Source: Sphagnum compactum
Lineage: Eukaryota; Bryophyta; Sphagnopsida; Sphagnales
Assembly (NCBI GenBank): GCA_965153455.1
Contig: OZ234501.1
Location: 5,766,001-5,830,000, forward strand
Length of the DNA stretch: 64,000 bases
Reading direction: 5' to 3'
Below, piece by piece: positions 1 through 12,960 of this stretch; position 1 is the first letter of the stretch, and each line of letters opens with the position of its first letter. Position numbers and translations under genes: made by a program. Below the pieces are notes generated by a model that was given only the letters and a program-made list of their open reading frames with translations, searched no databases and was not told the origin of the DNA.

Positions 1-3000
1 CAGGGTGGGCTTGACGGGTTCCTACTACCTAGGTGGTATGGGCCTTCTTCCAAGGCTCATATTCATAGTATGTAAATTGGTGGGTGCAACCATGTTCCAA
101 GTATTATTGCTCATGATGGACTTCTTTGATTGGACATTTATCTCAAATGGTTAAATGGAACATGGACACTCATAAGATTGAAATGTTGCTGTCATATCAC
201 ATTTTGCCCCCCTCATGTAATTTTAGAAGACTCTGGGCAACTAATAATACCACCCTAGTACCTGGGCCAGTTTGACACTAATTATATTATTTTCAAAAAT
301 GTTAAAATTTTCAAAAAAATAAATTCTGAAAGAAAATAAAGAGTCTGATAGAATATTTGAAGATATATCATTTGTCGAAATGCAATCCTCAAAATTAATT
401 AATTAGTTGAGAAACATGTGTTGAAGTGGCAAAGGTACTATATAGCATGCGATAAGCAATAGTGGTACTAGGAACAGGAATGTACTATGGATTGGCCAGG
501 CTGAACTGGAATGGGCTCCCCGCGTTCCTGACTCAAATGAACTTTGAACTGAAACACTGCACATCTGCATCATTCATATGAAAACATCACTGTTCACAAA
601 ATGTGTTGAAAATTTCTAAAACTGGCCATGATATGCAAGTAGTTTTTTCACAGTCATATGAACTCTTTATTTGGGAGAAAAAAAGAAAAAAAAACTTTGA
701 ACTGTGTTGTAGTGAAAGGTTTTGGCAAAATTGCCATTTTGACACTAGATCACTTCAGAATTCTGAAGTTCAGGTTCTAGGGCTTGAAGTGTGACGTTGA
801 AGTAGAGTTCACCTTTGTGAGGAGCACAACAGCATCTGAAAGGAGGTTCAGTATTATTCTCACACGTCCTTTCATCCCTGAGAAAAAAGGGTTATGGACT
901 CGGTAACCAGTTGCTGCCATAACCACAAGCTTGGTCATGAATTGGCACCAGTCGGTTGCATTCCCTGGGTTTGTTGGTCAGTGTGGGTTACAAGAAAACA
1001 CCAATTGCCAGCATCAGAGGAGCGTGGAGACAAGGTTATAAGGTGGGCATTCATGGGTAATGGCTTGTAACTTGTGTCCTCTCAGCCAATGGGAGCGTGA
1101 GGTGCCCATCAGCAACCGGTTATGTGATTCAACACCCACCCGGTGCACCCATCCATTAGAAACCTGTAATGACTCAATTTCTGTAGATGAACCACAACTG
1201 GGTTGCCAAGGTTTCCAGCCATCCCCTAAACCCTCATACTTCTCCCTCACATGACCTTGTAATGTTGCTAAGCATCTTAGGTAAGTAGGTAAGGCACTTG
1301 GTGGCTGCTAGGTAGATGCATGTGGGTGGTTCTTACATAGGTAACCAGTGTGGGACAGGAATACCATGGAAAAGTGTTTCCTGTTCACAAACCATCCGCA
1401 ATTGTGTCCTGCTGAGTGCAGGTTTTACTCTGGCCAAGAAGAGATGATAAGAGATCAAAGGGTTTTTTTGGTTCAAACCCACAGGAGAAAAGATATTGCC
1501 CACCCAGAGGTGATAGAATTGCAGCCCACATTGATACTGGGTTGGAACTTGCAGTCTGTCACTGTTTTTTTCCCCACAAATTTTGTCATTCTTTTGACAA
1601 AAAAAGGGGAAATTTTTGTTTTTCTTTGACTAATTTTGCTAAACTTTTGGAATTTTTTTGGGCCAAATCTTCAATAACACAAACCCAGAAATTAAAACCC
1701 TGGAACTTGTAGTTCCCTTGATCACAATACATACAAACAATTGAGACATCACTAATGTTTAAATGATTAAATCCTTTGCTCTGTTTTGCTACGGGTGTCC
1801 TGAGGTGAAATGAGGCATTTGTTTGGGCATAAAGCCAGCCTCTGTGAAATCTAGACCCATTCTGTCTACAAAGTTTGTCCATTCTTGAAATTTTCAATGA
1901 GCATTATGCTGTAGAACATCTCTTCCCTCAGCCATCATAAGGGTCTCAATTAGGGGAATGCCCTCCTTCTGGTACCCTCAAACAAACACCCCTTCCTATG
2001 TCCCTATTTTTCCTTAGTTGCCATTGCTCTCCATTGTTCAGCCCTTATATTCTTGGTTGTTGATGTTTTCATGAGTTGTTATGTGGAAATGGATTAGTTG
2101 GCTTTTCCTATGCTTCTTTTGTAAAGTTTCCAGTCCAGGGATTTTTATTTTTTTTCAATTTTGTGAGGTTGAAAATTTGTAATAGTTATTTTCCAGAATA
2201 ACAGCAAGTGTAGTTGAAAATTTCTTTAAAAAATTAATTACAAAACAATTTCTCAAATTTTTTTGCAGGTTGTGAAAATTCACCCAAAAAAAACGTTGCT
2301 CCAGTCCCCTCACTGTACTTTGTTCTGTTTCAATAAAGTTTTAAAAGTAGGAGGGATAAAACTCAGAACAAGCAATGATTTTTCCAATTAAATTTTTTTC
2401 ACCCCAGTAGCAAATTTTCCATGAAAAAACCACATTAAACAACTAAAAAGAATTTCACCAAATAGTGAAAACATGCCAGAAAAAAAGTCACTTGAGTACA
2501 AGTTGAAAACCAGGACTTGCTTTGAAATAAACTAGTGGGTAAGATATTCAAAAGGATCCACATATACTGACAATCAATGATCACACAAAAGAAATGTCTA
2601 CAAAATTAGCAACCATAAAATATAATGGAATGAGAAAGACACTTGAGGCCAAGCAAGACATGGTGTTAAAGTGCCAATATTAGCAATGGTGAAAAAACTG
2701 GGTTGATCCCAAATTGTTAGGTAACATCAAATCCTTAGGTGGCATTTGATGTGGCATGGGAGAGATGCAGCTGGTCTTCAGTTTGCATTGCATCTTCCAA
2801 AAATGTGCATTTTAGGAGTCCTTACATAAAAATGGTCAATTATTTGAGTGTCAAGGCACCATTAATCTCCTCATCTAGCACACTCACTCACTCACTCATT
2901 CTTGGCCCAGGGTCTTTGTCTCAGTCCTCATCCATGCTCCATGTTGTTGTATACAACATTCATCATTCGTATCATTTAGCATATGCGATATATTATCTAC

Positions 3001-5163
3001 ATTTTATTCTTTGTATTCTAACTACTAGAGTCCATATGCGTTCCATAGGCAATAAATGTGATGGTGTGATTCAACATGATCCAATGGTGAGTGACTAATG
3101 TAACCAACAACTCCAAATGCGGTGCTCCCATGAATTCATGAATTGCTAGCTATATGAACCCACAAATCGATTTGCCATTGAAATCGACTTGAATAAGAAT
3201 GTTTACAGAAGTCTCAATTAAAAATATCATAAGAATCATGAGAAAGGATTGTTGCTTTAATTGCAGGCTTTGTGGACCTCTATGATGGCAAATGCAAGAT
3301 CACCAATTCCATTGTGAAAGAACCGAAAAGGGCACAAAGTTATCATATACACATAGAAGGTGGAATAAGAAAGCCTGAATTATAATGATTCTAATCTTGG
3401 TTCATGATTAACTTTCAAGAATGATAAGGAAATGTCCATCAATGACTTGGCAAGCTGAAAGCTTAACAAGAATGGGGCCCAACATGATCAAGGTTGAGGA
3501 AAGTTGAACACTCACACAATCAAAAGGGAAGTGTTTGGGAATAAGAGGAAGCAATCCCAAGACTCCCCCCTATGGATTTCCATTTTGCTAATCGGGATTC
3601 TCAACAGTAGTGAATATTTAAACTGAGATTTGCTAAATGTTTTATAAATTAAGTGATTTTTGGCTCATTGAAAAAGCTCAAATAGAATTGTAAGAAAGTG
3701 CCCTTGCATTGGGAAAACAAGGTTGATTATCAGCATTTAAAATCATTCTAAGAGTCAAGACAAATGTGTCCCATGCACTTAACATGTAATTTATGTCATT
3801 TCTGACTAAGACCTTTGACATGACATAGGAAAGCCATTGATGTGTGCTATAATAAAATGTTGGATCCAACATTGTGAGATAACAAAATACTTAATTTCAA
3901 GATAAAGCGTTGGGAGTCCTTAGAATTGCGTCATTTCAATATAGTTCTCCATGGGAAATTGCAAAAGTAATTCAAATCGTAATCTTTTTTCCAATAATGT
4001 CTCTTTAAAGTGTGGTTATCAATTCCTGGTTAGTAGTTCTTTTGTGCTCAAAAGTTTTAAAATGTCAACAAGTTTGTATTTATGCAATTAAAGGAGTCCT
4101 TTGCAAATTGGTCATCACTTGATACAACAATTAATCAAGTTTGAAAGTTCTCGTAGCTAAGAGCAAAACTTACAATGGGATGTAATGAATTTCAATGTGA
4201 ATTCCTCAACATTCACATTGGTCATTTAACACAACTTGCCATAACGATCATGATTTTCAAATGATCATCACATGAACATATATATTTATTTCTCAAATTT
4301 CACTCTACATGAGAGGATGCCCTCTTTTATTCTTTAATTTGGGAATGTGTCCTGAAAATCAAGATATTAGAAATGTTGACATTTTTGGGATGTTTCAGAA
4401 CCTTTATAGTAAGGGTTTGAGAAGCTCAGCTGTTTGGATTCTTTTTGGTAACAGTAGTACTAGCACTTGAATATTCCCACTCGTGTTGCAATTCTGGTGG
4501 ACATCAACAAACCTTAAAAAATAAAACCTCTTAGAATTTTTGTAGTGTAACTAGAGGGCGTGTTATAGTGTGCAATTATTCCTTTGCCCAGGAAGCAGAT
4601 GTTCTGTTTTCATGGCAGACATTCTGTTTTCATGGTGAGCTTTATGGAAAATGTAAAGCGCCCACTCTCTGAAGGTGGCATCAATTTTCACACTGCATAA
4701 AGCCCACAGGTAAGAGCATTACTGAAATTGGGCTTGCGTTTGGCTCTTGCCTTGCATGTCCTTATTTTGGTAATGCCCTTGCCCTTGGGATTTGCCTACA
4801 CATCAGTTCCAGCCCATGTTATTACAGATCCATGGGTGGTTAACTATATGGCACAGCAATCAATCAACTTCTGTTAGACCCTTCCTTTACATCAAATTGT
4901 TCTCTAACGGAAGCAGTTGGATAGCATCATTATTTAGTTTCAATTGATCATCAGATTCAGCACATAAGAATATCTTGTTGAGATCGCCACGTCTCTAATA
5001 CAAGAACAATTCAACAGACTTGTTGAATTTAAGCATTGTACAGAGAGACACACAGTCTCTCCAGTTGAATAAAGTTTTTAAGACTTTGCCAATCTGAAAA
5101 AGTCCTAGCTCTAAATTGGTGCTGGTAGTAGTGCTGCTGCCTCCTCCCTTCATACCATTCCTT
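1..5163. other. AT-rich intergenic region, no gene recognised
   Basis: No open frame here resembles a known family, and none shows sustained coding character on either strand. The longest open frames are about 90-120 codons and have low-complexity or random-looking translations. A short CACT microsatellite lies at about 2879-2898, and CCTA/TAGG-type repeats occur near 1275-1320. The stretch may include diverged transposon remains that I cannot name. Confidence 0.6.
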
Positions 5164-6033
5164 TTACAGCATAAGCTTGCGATTGCCTGGTACAAACTCA
5201 GGGACAACATATCCTGCACATGTACATATATACATCCAGACAGAAACATCATAAGTATTTCCAGCCAGATATGAGATGTTTTACCCAACAGTGTTTGAAG
5301 CATCACATGATAAAAATTGAGCCTTTTTCAAGATCAAAAATTTGCTCAAATCCCTGCAGGTGCACAATTATCATACAAGCAGCAGTCTGTTCAACTTCGT
5401 TCTTTGAAACAGAATGGAAGTACTGACCACTCTGTAGTATTGAGAATGTGTCTGAACTTTGAAGATCATAAGGGCAACAACTTGGACAGATTGATCAGCA
5501 GACATGTGCGAGAATTGTTCACTAGTGCCTGGGATGTTGGACAATTTTCTGCTCCTACAAACTGATGCATACCCAAGGAAGCTACAAGATTAGCATACTT
5601 GGCATGAAGATTGGTTGTAGTAGTTATATGGAAATTTACCATCACAAGTATAGCCTACAGGAATTGAGCCACTGCACTCCTTGGGGAGCGACAGAGCTGA
5701 ATCCACATTCAACAGCAGGGCATAACTTGAGTATTTTGTTATCACAGAGCACAAGCAGCTTGCATCTGTATTCCTGATCACCTCACAGCATGCCTCTGTG
5801 GGCTTAGGAGGATGCAATCCTTCCACCGCTGGAAGGCAAGGCTGCAAAGTTTGCAGGGTGCCCGAGCAACCTCCTGCTAACACTACTGCTGCTTCTTCCT
5901 CTGCTGCTGCAAAGCCTGAAGTAGTCACCATAGCCAAAAACACTCCTGACAAAGCAAACCAAAAAAGCATTGAATTCTCCCCAGAAAACAAGTGCGCCAT
6001 TGCTGTGGTTACTGTCAAACTAAAGCTTGACAA
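5164..6033 (-). CDS. Secreted non-specific lipid-transfer protein (8-Cys family), two exons
   Basis: Exon 1 is 6033-5640 and exon 2 is 5213-5164; the intron runs from donor GTAAAT to acceptor TGTGCAG, phase 1 on both sides, giving 147 residues. Residues 22-44 form a hydrophobic signal peptide. The mature part carries the complete eight-cysteine motif at C56, C66, C82-C83, C93, C95, C120 and C130 (C-x9-C-x15-CC-x9-CxC-x24-C-x9-C), which in this family makes four disulfides around a lipid-binding cavity. Such proteins are exported to the wall or plasma membrane and move or bind lipids in cutin, suberin or defence. The spliced tail (YVVPEFVPGN...) replaces an unspliced read-through ending in QSSCQVC. 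No GPI-anchor tail is visible. Met12 (6000) or Met22 (5970) could be the true start; Met22 gives the most typical signal peptide. The family is confident; the substrate is unknown. Confidence 0.85.
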
Positions 6034-6163
6034 TGGAGATCGTACAACAAAGTCAGTCAGGAGACTTTAGAACTGAAAAATGCGTGTGTGTTTGAGAGAG
6101 AGACAGAGAGAGACAGAGAGCTCAAAAAAGTGGTGGTCTCTTTGGAATTGAATAGCAGATCTT

Positions 6164-6171
6164 CTTATATA
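6164..6171 (-). promoter_or_regulatory. TATA box of the lipid-transfer protein gene
   Basis: On the minus strand the sequence reads CTCTATATAAG, about 130 bases upstream of the first ATG at 6033. A pyrimidine-rich (TC)n tract at about 6120-6090 lies between them, where a 5' leader is expected. Position and spacing fit a plant core promoter. No other element is assigned. Confidence 0.6.
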
Positions 6172-6199
6172 GAGAAACAAAAGAGAGCAAGTGGATTAT

Positions 6200-9100
6200 C
6201 AGACCTAATCCTACCAAAACCATTGAGCAGGATCCTGGATTTGGGTGCCATGGTTGAGATCAAGGCAAATGCACCAACAGATTCTAGAACCATGTGATCA
6301 AGTTTGTAACAGCTGCAGCTAAATCTACAGGGATTAAAAAACCCAAAATATTTAAGGGATTTTGTGACAACTTGCCAACATCTTGAGGATCCCGGCAAGT
6401 GGCTTAACAAACATCCAGTGCACACTCTTGTTGGGATTTAATCCTTGTTCATCAATTGTAAGGGAAAATCCACCAGCTCCAGGTTGATAGATAAACTGGC
6501 TATGGTAGGTCTATCTGGTAAGGATATTGTTATGCGCATTGGAACTCCAGTGGATTTTGGCAAGATCTGTGAGTGGTAGCTTGAAATCAATTCACCAATC
6601 TTGTTAGAGGTTTTGACCTACCCTTCTTCCAAAATTTACAACTTTACAATTCCAACTGAAGCAAGAAGTCTCATGAGGTTGAAAGAGCTGAAAATTAGGT
6701 TTTATTTGCTTTTATTTACTTTTCAGATTTTTTTGACAATCTTTCTCTAATAGAGTTATTTTGTAAAGTGTCCCAGATGGAGATGAAACTACTTGTTAGG
6801 GGTCCAACAAGGGTCAAATTGTTAGGTGAGCACTAAATTTGTAAATTAATTTACAGTCAGGACCAAATTTTCAGTCAAGAGTTTGGTCCTGATTGTGGTG
6901 CCCAAGGCAAATCTTGAAGTAAGTAGCTCTCCTTCGCTTTATAGATAATGACAAAAAAGAGGATGACAAAATCAATAGGGAAAAAAAAATGCTATGCTAA
7001 GAATGACTTTAAGGAAAACTCTAATATATGCTATCAATTTGAAATTCTTATTACTTGGGATCATTTTCATGAAACACTATAGCTAGTTGGAGGAAGAAAG
7101 CATCGAGATTGGAAGATCTTACCTAAAGATCAAATCTTTGCCAAATCTTGGTGGTGGTTGATGCAAGAAAGAATAACTACCATTGTGCTCATGAAGGAAG
7201 AGAAACATGTGGGACTTTGGATATTGTTTGAAATCCATCCTAACAAATGCTTCTCACCTGCACAGATGCAACAGACAGGAGGCTTGTACGTGCAAATGAT
7301 AAAAGGCATTGTGGCATGTATTTCCCATTCAGCCATGGATGTATTCTATCACCAAATCAACAGCATGCTCCAAATTCTCCGCCCTCTAGTTCCCCTTTTA
7401 GCTTTCAATGGATTCTAACACCTAGGCATCAGCATGCTCCAGATTCTTTGGAGATGCTCACAAACCAATTTTACCTGGTGGGTCATCATCCCAAATTTCC
7501 AAATCATGGTCTAATCTCATCTCACATGTACTATTCATTCCAGTACTTGGAACATTCAGCTCTTCAGTTAGATCTTTCTCCTTGTGTAAAGTTTTCCAGA
7601 GCAGTAAAAACAGAGAGGTGGAAAGAGAATCATAATTTAGCTTCCAAAGACTTCAGACAACTCCAAGGAAAATCAAGGGACTTCCTACAATGTCACAGTT
7701 TCTGCAAGTCTTGAACAGCCAAATTTGGTTCATCAAACTGAAAACTCTGCCTGTGATCTTCTCTGTTGGAAATGATACATAGTTCTGGTCCAGTAATTGC
7801 AAGACACAATTAGGTGGTTGATTCATCCATATCACCATACAAACTGTATATTCCTGGGCCATGAGTCAACCCATGTGATTTCTTCAAGAAATCACCTGCA
7901 TGATGCCATCTACCAAGTGAGTTATAGATTCAAATCACACACGGTGCACGCTCAAGACATAAGTATATCATAGACCAAATGTGGCTTCTGTGTATTTCTT
8001 TCCAGACAGCAACGTTTCCAGAAAAGCTCTCATCAAAACATTGCCTTTGTCATGAATAGTAGTGACAAACTGCCAATCATCTGCATCCCCAGTTTCTATA
8101 GCAGTTCTAGAAACAGCAGGCTGACATGTTGCCCAACACTCAAGAGAAATAGATAACAACAAAAGTCAATTTATGTCCTTATTAAAGCTGCAACAAGCGT
8201 GGATATATAATAACTCCCAACCTTCAGTGTAGCACTTCTCATCCTAATTAAAAAGCAGTTCCCAAGTCTATGAGTGATTGTACTAATGTTTATCAACAAT
8301 GCCATGAGTCAACTTCTGTAGTTCTTTGTGCAGTTGTGATTGACAAAATAGAGCAGTCCTATGATCTGCATAACCTCTAGCATCGATCAAGACTGTCTCT
8401 TTGTGGAAAAGTTGCATCTTTGAAATTTCTTGTGTCTGGCTCTGCAAGACTCCCCACTGACTGGCCAGTGAAGACATGAACTCCTGTAGGTTTATCACAC
8501 TTGTGAACACATTCTTAAGCTGGGCCTAGACCTGTGCTATATAAAAGCATACCTATGAGACTGCTGAGAACACTCCATGATGATACTTAAGTAACTGTTG
8601 CACTAGTTCCAGCCAAACCCACAAAAAAATGAGAGTCCTATAAAGCCATGTCCACAAGTCCAGTTTCACAGAACAACCACTGAGAGAATATCTCCTGGAC
8701 CTCAATCTGGAAAACCAGAACAAAACAACAACTTTTATTGCTTCATCTTGATATGGCTACATACTGCAATTACACATTTCGCACTCACAGGGCTCACAGT
8801 CTCCTCCTCTCATTCAGACAGATAACAGAACCAACACCTTAAAGAACTGGTGTCACAACCCGTAAAACCCTAACAACTTTGAATGCCCTCAGCAAACTGA
8901 TATGAACAGAATCATGTTTTTTTCTTAAACGTGTTAAGAAGGCCAGAGACCGAGGCACAGTGAGTGGACTTGTATTCACAACGCTCACAGCACTTCTGCA
9001 GCTTCCAGATTGCATCATGGCACCTACATGAACAGTGGAAGTTAAACAGGGAAACTCAGTATTCTAACATCATTAAGAATCCAAAAGGGAACCATTTACC

Positions 9101-9865
9101 ATGCAAATAGGAGGAGCACAAATCAAACAAAAGACCATTGCAGGTTCTCCTCAACTACAAACCTTCAGTAATGTATTACTACAGTGGCCCGTGCGCAAAT
9201 CCCGTCCAACTTGCCCAAGCACAAAGCAACTAATATCTGATCTCTTCAGTTAGATCTGCGCTATATTCCATCAGATTATACATGCAGGACCATGTTTTCG
9301 CACTTTGCACTTCAAGATACGGAATAACTATGTCAGCAGATGTCAGCAGATCCAGGAATTCTGTTCAATTGCCCTGGAAAACTATCAGAGTTTCAAGTTG
9401 AGAGAAAAACACAAGGAGCCATAAGAAGAGATTCCGAAGTTTCTTTGTCAAAACAACTGAACCCTAAAACGCAAGCCTCAGAAAAATAACACACCTTTCA
9501 GGTTGGAATGCATTCTTCGTCAGACATGTTTGTATGTTGCATGCCTCCAGCTTGCAAGGCTCCTTGATGGCAGGCATCCAGGGAAGTCCAAGCAAGAATT
9601 GACAAAATAGGTTCTGGAAAAACACCCGCAGGAATCCGGGCAGGCGACGAAACTCGCCGATGACAGTCCAAGTGCTTGATGCAGTTGCTCACAAAGGAAA
9701 CGTTCCTAAGCCTCAAAAGAGGAACGTGCTGCACAAGCACGGACTAAGAACAAAAAAAAAACCCGCAAAGAAAAAAAGAACTTGTTGACGAAAGAAAACC
9801 AAAGTCTACCTATTCAGTAACAAGACGGCAACCGTATTAGAAACTGGAACCAAGGAGACGCAAGA
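6200..9865. other. No secure gene; weak coding-like blocks on the minus strand
   Basis: Three minus-strand open blocks (8510-8283, 8162-7968, 7862-7653) have somewhat protein-like composition. The first opens after a good acceptor (ACCTACAG/GAG) and is rich in Q, L, K and H, as in a coiled coil. I could not join them with phase-consistent splice sites and recognise no family, so they may be exons of an unknown gene, a pseudogene or chance. The 155-codon plus-strand frame at 7247-7714 has no family resemblance. The part nearest 9865 probably holds the 3' flank of the small acidic protein gene. Confidence 0.3.
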
Positions 9866-10063
9866 CTAGGAAACGTCAGTATCGTCGAAATCGTCTTCAA
9901 AACAATTGAAGAAATCTGCATCCAAGGGTTTCTGATCAGCTTGACAGGAGTCTACTCCTTGGAAAAGCTCTAGGGCATCTCCGTCTAGGTCCAAGTCCAT
10001 GGCCGCCCCAAAAACGCTGTCTCCCGCATCGGACACGTACACGCCCACTGGAAAAGGCTTCAT
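9866..10063 (-). CDS. SMAP: SMAP-type small acidic protein (F/D-rich C-terminus)
   Basis: A 65-residue, very acidic protein ending in DADFFNCFEDDFDDTDVS. This closely matches my memory of the conserved phenylalanine/aspartate-rich C-terminal region of plant SMALL ACIDIC PROTEIN 1 and 2, which end in a DADFFN-x-FDDDFDDTD-type motif. Arabidopsis SMAP1 is about 62 residues. It is needed for normal root response to the synthetic auxin 2,4-D and works with the AXR1/COP9-signalosome side of the ubiquitin pathway. The frame stays open 18 codons further upstream to an ATG at 10117, but starting at 10063 (MKPFPVG) gives the family's usual length and is preferred. The variable middle (DLDLDGDALELFQG) is acidic, as in the family. 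No intron is needed. The second F/D block carries a Cys after FFN where other members have Lys. Confidence 0.85.
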   Translation of the reverse strand: MKPFPVGVYVSDAGDSVFGAAMDLDLDGDALELFQGVDSCQADQKPLDADFFNCFEDDFDDTDVS

Positions 10064-10117
10064 GATCTCCCAACTACTGCTCGCTCCTTCAACCACCGCT
10101 TGAAGGCCTGCGCACAT

Positions 10118-10680
10118 GCGCTTGAATTCGTCCGCTCAGCCACGGAAAGGTCTGATAGCCGAGCTTCCGCTCCGCTCAAAGGTCGAAGTGAGAGCGGACT
10201 TGCATATCCGCTCCGTCCAGGCAGTTCGCTCCCCTCTCCACTCATATTCTCAAAACATTTTGTCTTTGTAATCTGCCCGAAATTATTGGGCATAAATGAA
10301 AACTATCTTCAACCTTTATGAGGTGCTTGCAATTATTGAGCAGACTAAGAATTCCCAAAATGCCAAAAAATTTCAAGCATCAGGATTTTTCAGAGTGCCC
10401 ACTGTTTTTGGGCAGAAATGAAAAAATAATAATCAACATTTATAACTTTCCCAAGCAGGCTAAAATTTTCAAAATTGTCCGAAATTTTTCCAACCATCTT
10501 AGAAAAAAATCTCATGGATATTTCCAAGCATAGGATTTGTTGAATTCCCAAAAAAAATTCAGCAAAAATGAAAAATTTTCAACCTGTATAATCTGCCTGA
10601 AATATATCGGGCAAAATAAAGATCAATCTAATGAATATTTTTCGAGCATTTTGAGAAATGTTCTCCTGGAATTCTCTAGA
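10118..10680. other. 5' flank of the small acidic protein gene, then AT-rich spacer
   Basis: The first 150 bases are relatively GC-rich, fitting a leader or promoter for the minus-strand gene below; no clear TATA box is seen. From about 10240 the sequence becomes AT-rich, with repeated phrases such as CTGCCCGAAATTATTGGGCA, and runs into the tandem-repeat field. Antisense open frames here look spurious. Confidence 0.5.
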
Positions 10681-11430
10681 ATGACCCAATTTTAAACCTT
10701 AAAAATATATATTTTAAAATCTAATTGTAAGCCTGAGTGCTAATATTTTAAAAATCCTAAGTCAAAACAATAAAAAGATTCTAACTTGAGGCCTAAGTGC
10801 TAAAAAGATTTTACCCCAAGCCAAAATGGTAATTGAAAAGAAATTAAGTCAAAATAATAAAAAGATTCTAATCCTTAAGCCTAAATAGATTCTAACCCTT
10901 AGGCTTAAATAGATTTATCTTTAGGCCTAAAAGATTATAAACTTAACCCAAAATATTAGAAACATTCTAACTTTAAGCTCAAATGTTAAAAGGATTCTAA
11001 CCTTAGGCTTATGCATTAAAAAATTCTAATTCTAAACCAAAGTATTAATAAATTTTTAAACTATAGATTAAATTATTTTTAAAATAATTAACCTTAGGTC
11101 AAATTTCAACCAAAGATCAAAGTTTTTAAAATATTTAAACCATAAACCAAAATCTTAAAAAAGATTTTGAGTGTTAGGCCCAAATGCTAAAATGATTCTA
11201 ACCCCAAGCAAAAATGGTAATTGTTTTTAACCTTAAGCCAAAATAATAAAAATAATTTAACCTTTAGGGCTAAATAGATTCTAACCCTTAGGCCCAAATA
11301 GATTCTATCCTTAGACCTAAAAAGATTTATACCTTAGGTCAAATTTTTAAAAAGATTTTAATTGTAAGCCAAAATTTTTAAAAAGATTTCGAGTCTAAGT
11401 CAAATTGCTAAAAGATTCTAACCTTAGGCC
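10681..11430. repeat. Degenerate tandem repeat around GATTCTAACCTTAGGCC
   Basis: Roughly 20 imperfect units share the core AAAAGATTCTAACCTTAGG followed by CCTAAAT or CCAAAAT and a TAAAA linker, with spacing of about 30-40 bases. Units differ by substitutions and small indels, so this is an old minisatellite or satellite. No coding frame survives. The core resembles a diverged telomere-like CCTTAGG word, but the unit is too long and irregular to be telomeric DNA. Confidence 0.75.
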
Positions 11431-12140
11431 CACCTCATTATGTCTTGAGGTGTACAATATTTGGTCTTCCAAGCACTTTTCCATTATATTCGTATGATGA
11501 AATGAATACATTTTAAAATACATCTTAAGATTAAACCATGAATCAAACAAAACTATTTTAAGGTGTAATCTGAAATTGCTTCCAGTATGGCCTTTTTGAT
11601 ATTCTGTAACATCTCACCATGTGCAAAAAAACCACCCACTAGTCCAATATGGCATACCCAATGCTTCATAATCCCCTCCCAAAAAACTAAAGAGACCCCA
11701 TTCTCTACCCTTTTGCTTGGGGCTCCATAACCCAAATTAAAATATTTGTGATTAAATGAACTAAATTCGCCTAAACTTATATAAGTAAATAATATGGCCC
11801 ATATTCTCATGCTAGTTTGCATTTTTTTTTAAATGGCACAATCAATCTTCAACCTTTCATTTCCTACAAACAATTTATCCTTAAGAAAACAAAGAATGCC
11901 CATTTTGTCATAAGTCAAAAGTCCAAAAATCACAATGTGTTAATCTAGGGTAAGTGATTCAAACCCTAATTCACAACTAGTGAATTCCATTGTGCCATGA
12001 AGCGGGAGGAAAAGCAAAACTTTCCTTTCATATCACACTTGTTTGTTGTCCCTTGTAACATCTCTCATGGCAAAAGTTCAATGGTAGTGGTGTTCACAAT
12101 TAACTAATTGCATGCCTATTTTTGAGCTTGAGTACATCCT
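11431..12140. other. Spacer without recognised content
   Basis: AT-rich sequence between two tandem-repeat fields. The minus-strand 89-codon frame at 11822-11553 has no family resemblance and no splice support. Confidence 0.5.
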
Positions 12141-12144
12141 TGTC

Positions 12145-12960
12145 ATTGTGCTTTTGGTTGTTTCCTTGCGATGATGCTTTGACATTTATTCACCATGTTA
12201 ATGTTCATTGTCATGTTTTGGTCTTTTGTTGCTTGCACCAAATGTTCATTGTATTCATGCACATCATCATCTTTTGATTTTCTTGTGTTGCTTGTTAGGT
12301 GTTTATCATGTCGATAATTGTTGCCTTCTTGTGGTGGTGTTTTTTTACAAATGTTCATTATGCTAATATTTATTGTTGTATTTTAGTCTTGTGTTTCTTA
12401 TACCATGTGTTCATTATATTACTCATTTTCATTGTCATCTCTAGTCTTGTGTTGCTCATTAGGTGTTCACCATGCTTATGCTTGTCAACATCTTCTAGTT
12501 TCTTTGTGGTTATTCTAGGTTCTCATTATGTTCATGTTCATTGTTTTTGCTTGTGGTGGTGGTTTTCATAGGTGTTCATTGTTATTTTCTCATGATGTTA
12601 TTTTGACACATGTTTCATTATGTTAATGTTCATCGTTGTCTTTTGGTCTTGTGTTGTCCACATGAAGTCCTCACCACATTGATATTGCTCATGTTTGTCA
12701 TCATTTCTTGGTTTTCTTATGTCACTCAATAGGTGTTCATTGTTTTCATGCTTGTTATCATCTTATGTTTTTTTCTACTACTAGTTTAGGTGGTTACAAT
12801 GTCCATGTTCATCATCTTTTTTGGGTTTTTTTTTACTCACAAGGTGTTCACCATGCTCATGTTTGTTGTCATTTTTTAATCTTCTTGAACTTTGATATTT
12901 ATTCACCATGTTGGTGTGTGTCATTTTGCTATTGTTTAAGTTATCACCTCCCCCTCTTCA
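12145..12960. repeat. Degenerate T-rich tandem repeat (GTGTTCAT...TCATGTTCATTGTCAT)
   Basis: Units of roughly 55-65 bases recur about a dozen times, each with a GTGTTCAT-C/TA-T core, then CATGTTCATTGT(C)AT, a CTTTTGGTCTTGTGTTG-like block and a CTCATTAG joint. Divergence is high. Open frames in it translate to Cys/Phe/His/Val-rich strings that only reflect the repeat and are not genes. Confidence 0.7.

Noticed and set aside
7247-7714. 155-codon plus-strand open frame
   Set aside because: The longest plus-strand frame in this part, with an internal QHAP repeat, but no conserved motif, no splice support and low-complexity character.
10060-10293. 77-codon minus-strand frame overlapping the SMAP start
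   Set aside because: Different frame from the recognised SMAP product; Ser/Arg/Leu-rich from the GC-richer 5' flank.
10681-11430. Interstitial telomeric repeat
   Set aside because: The plant telomere unit TTTAGGG/CCCTAAA is not tandemly present; the CCTTAGG core sits in a much longer unit.
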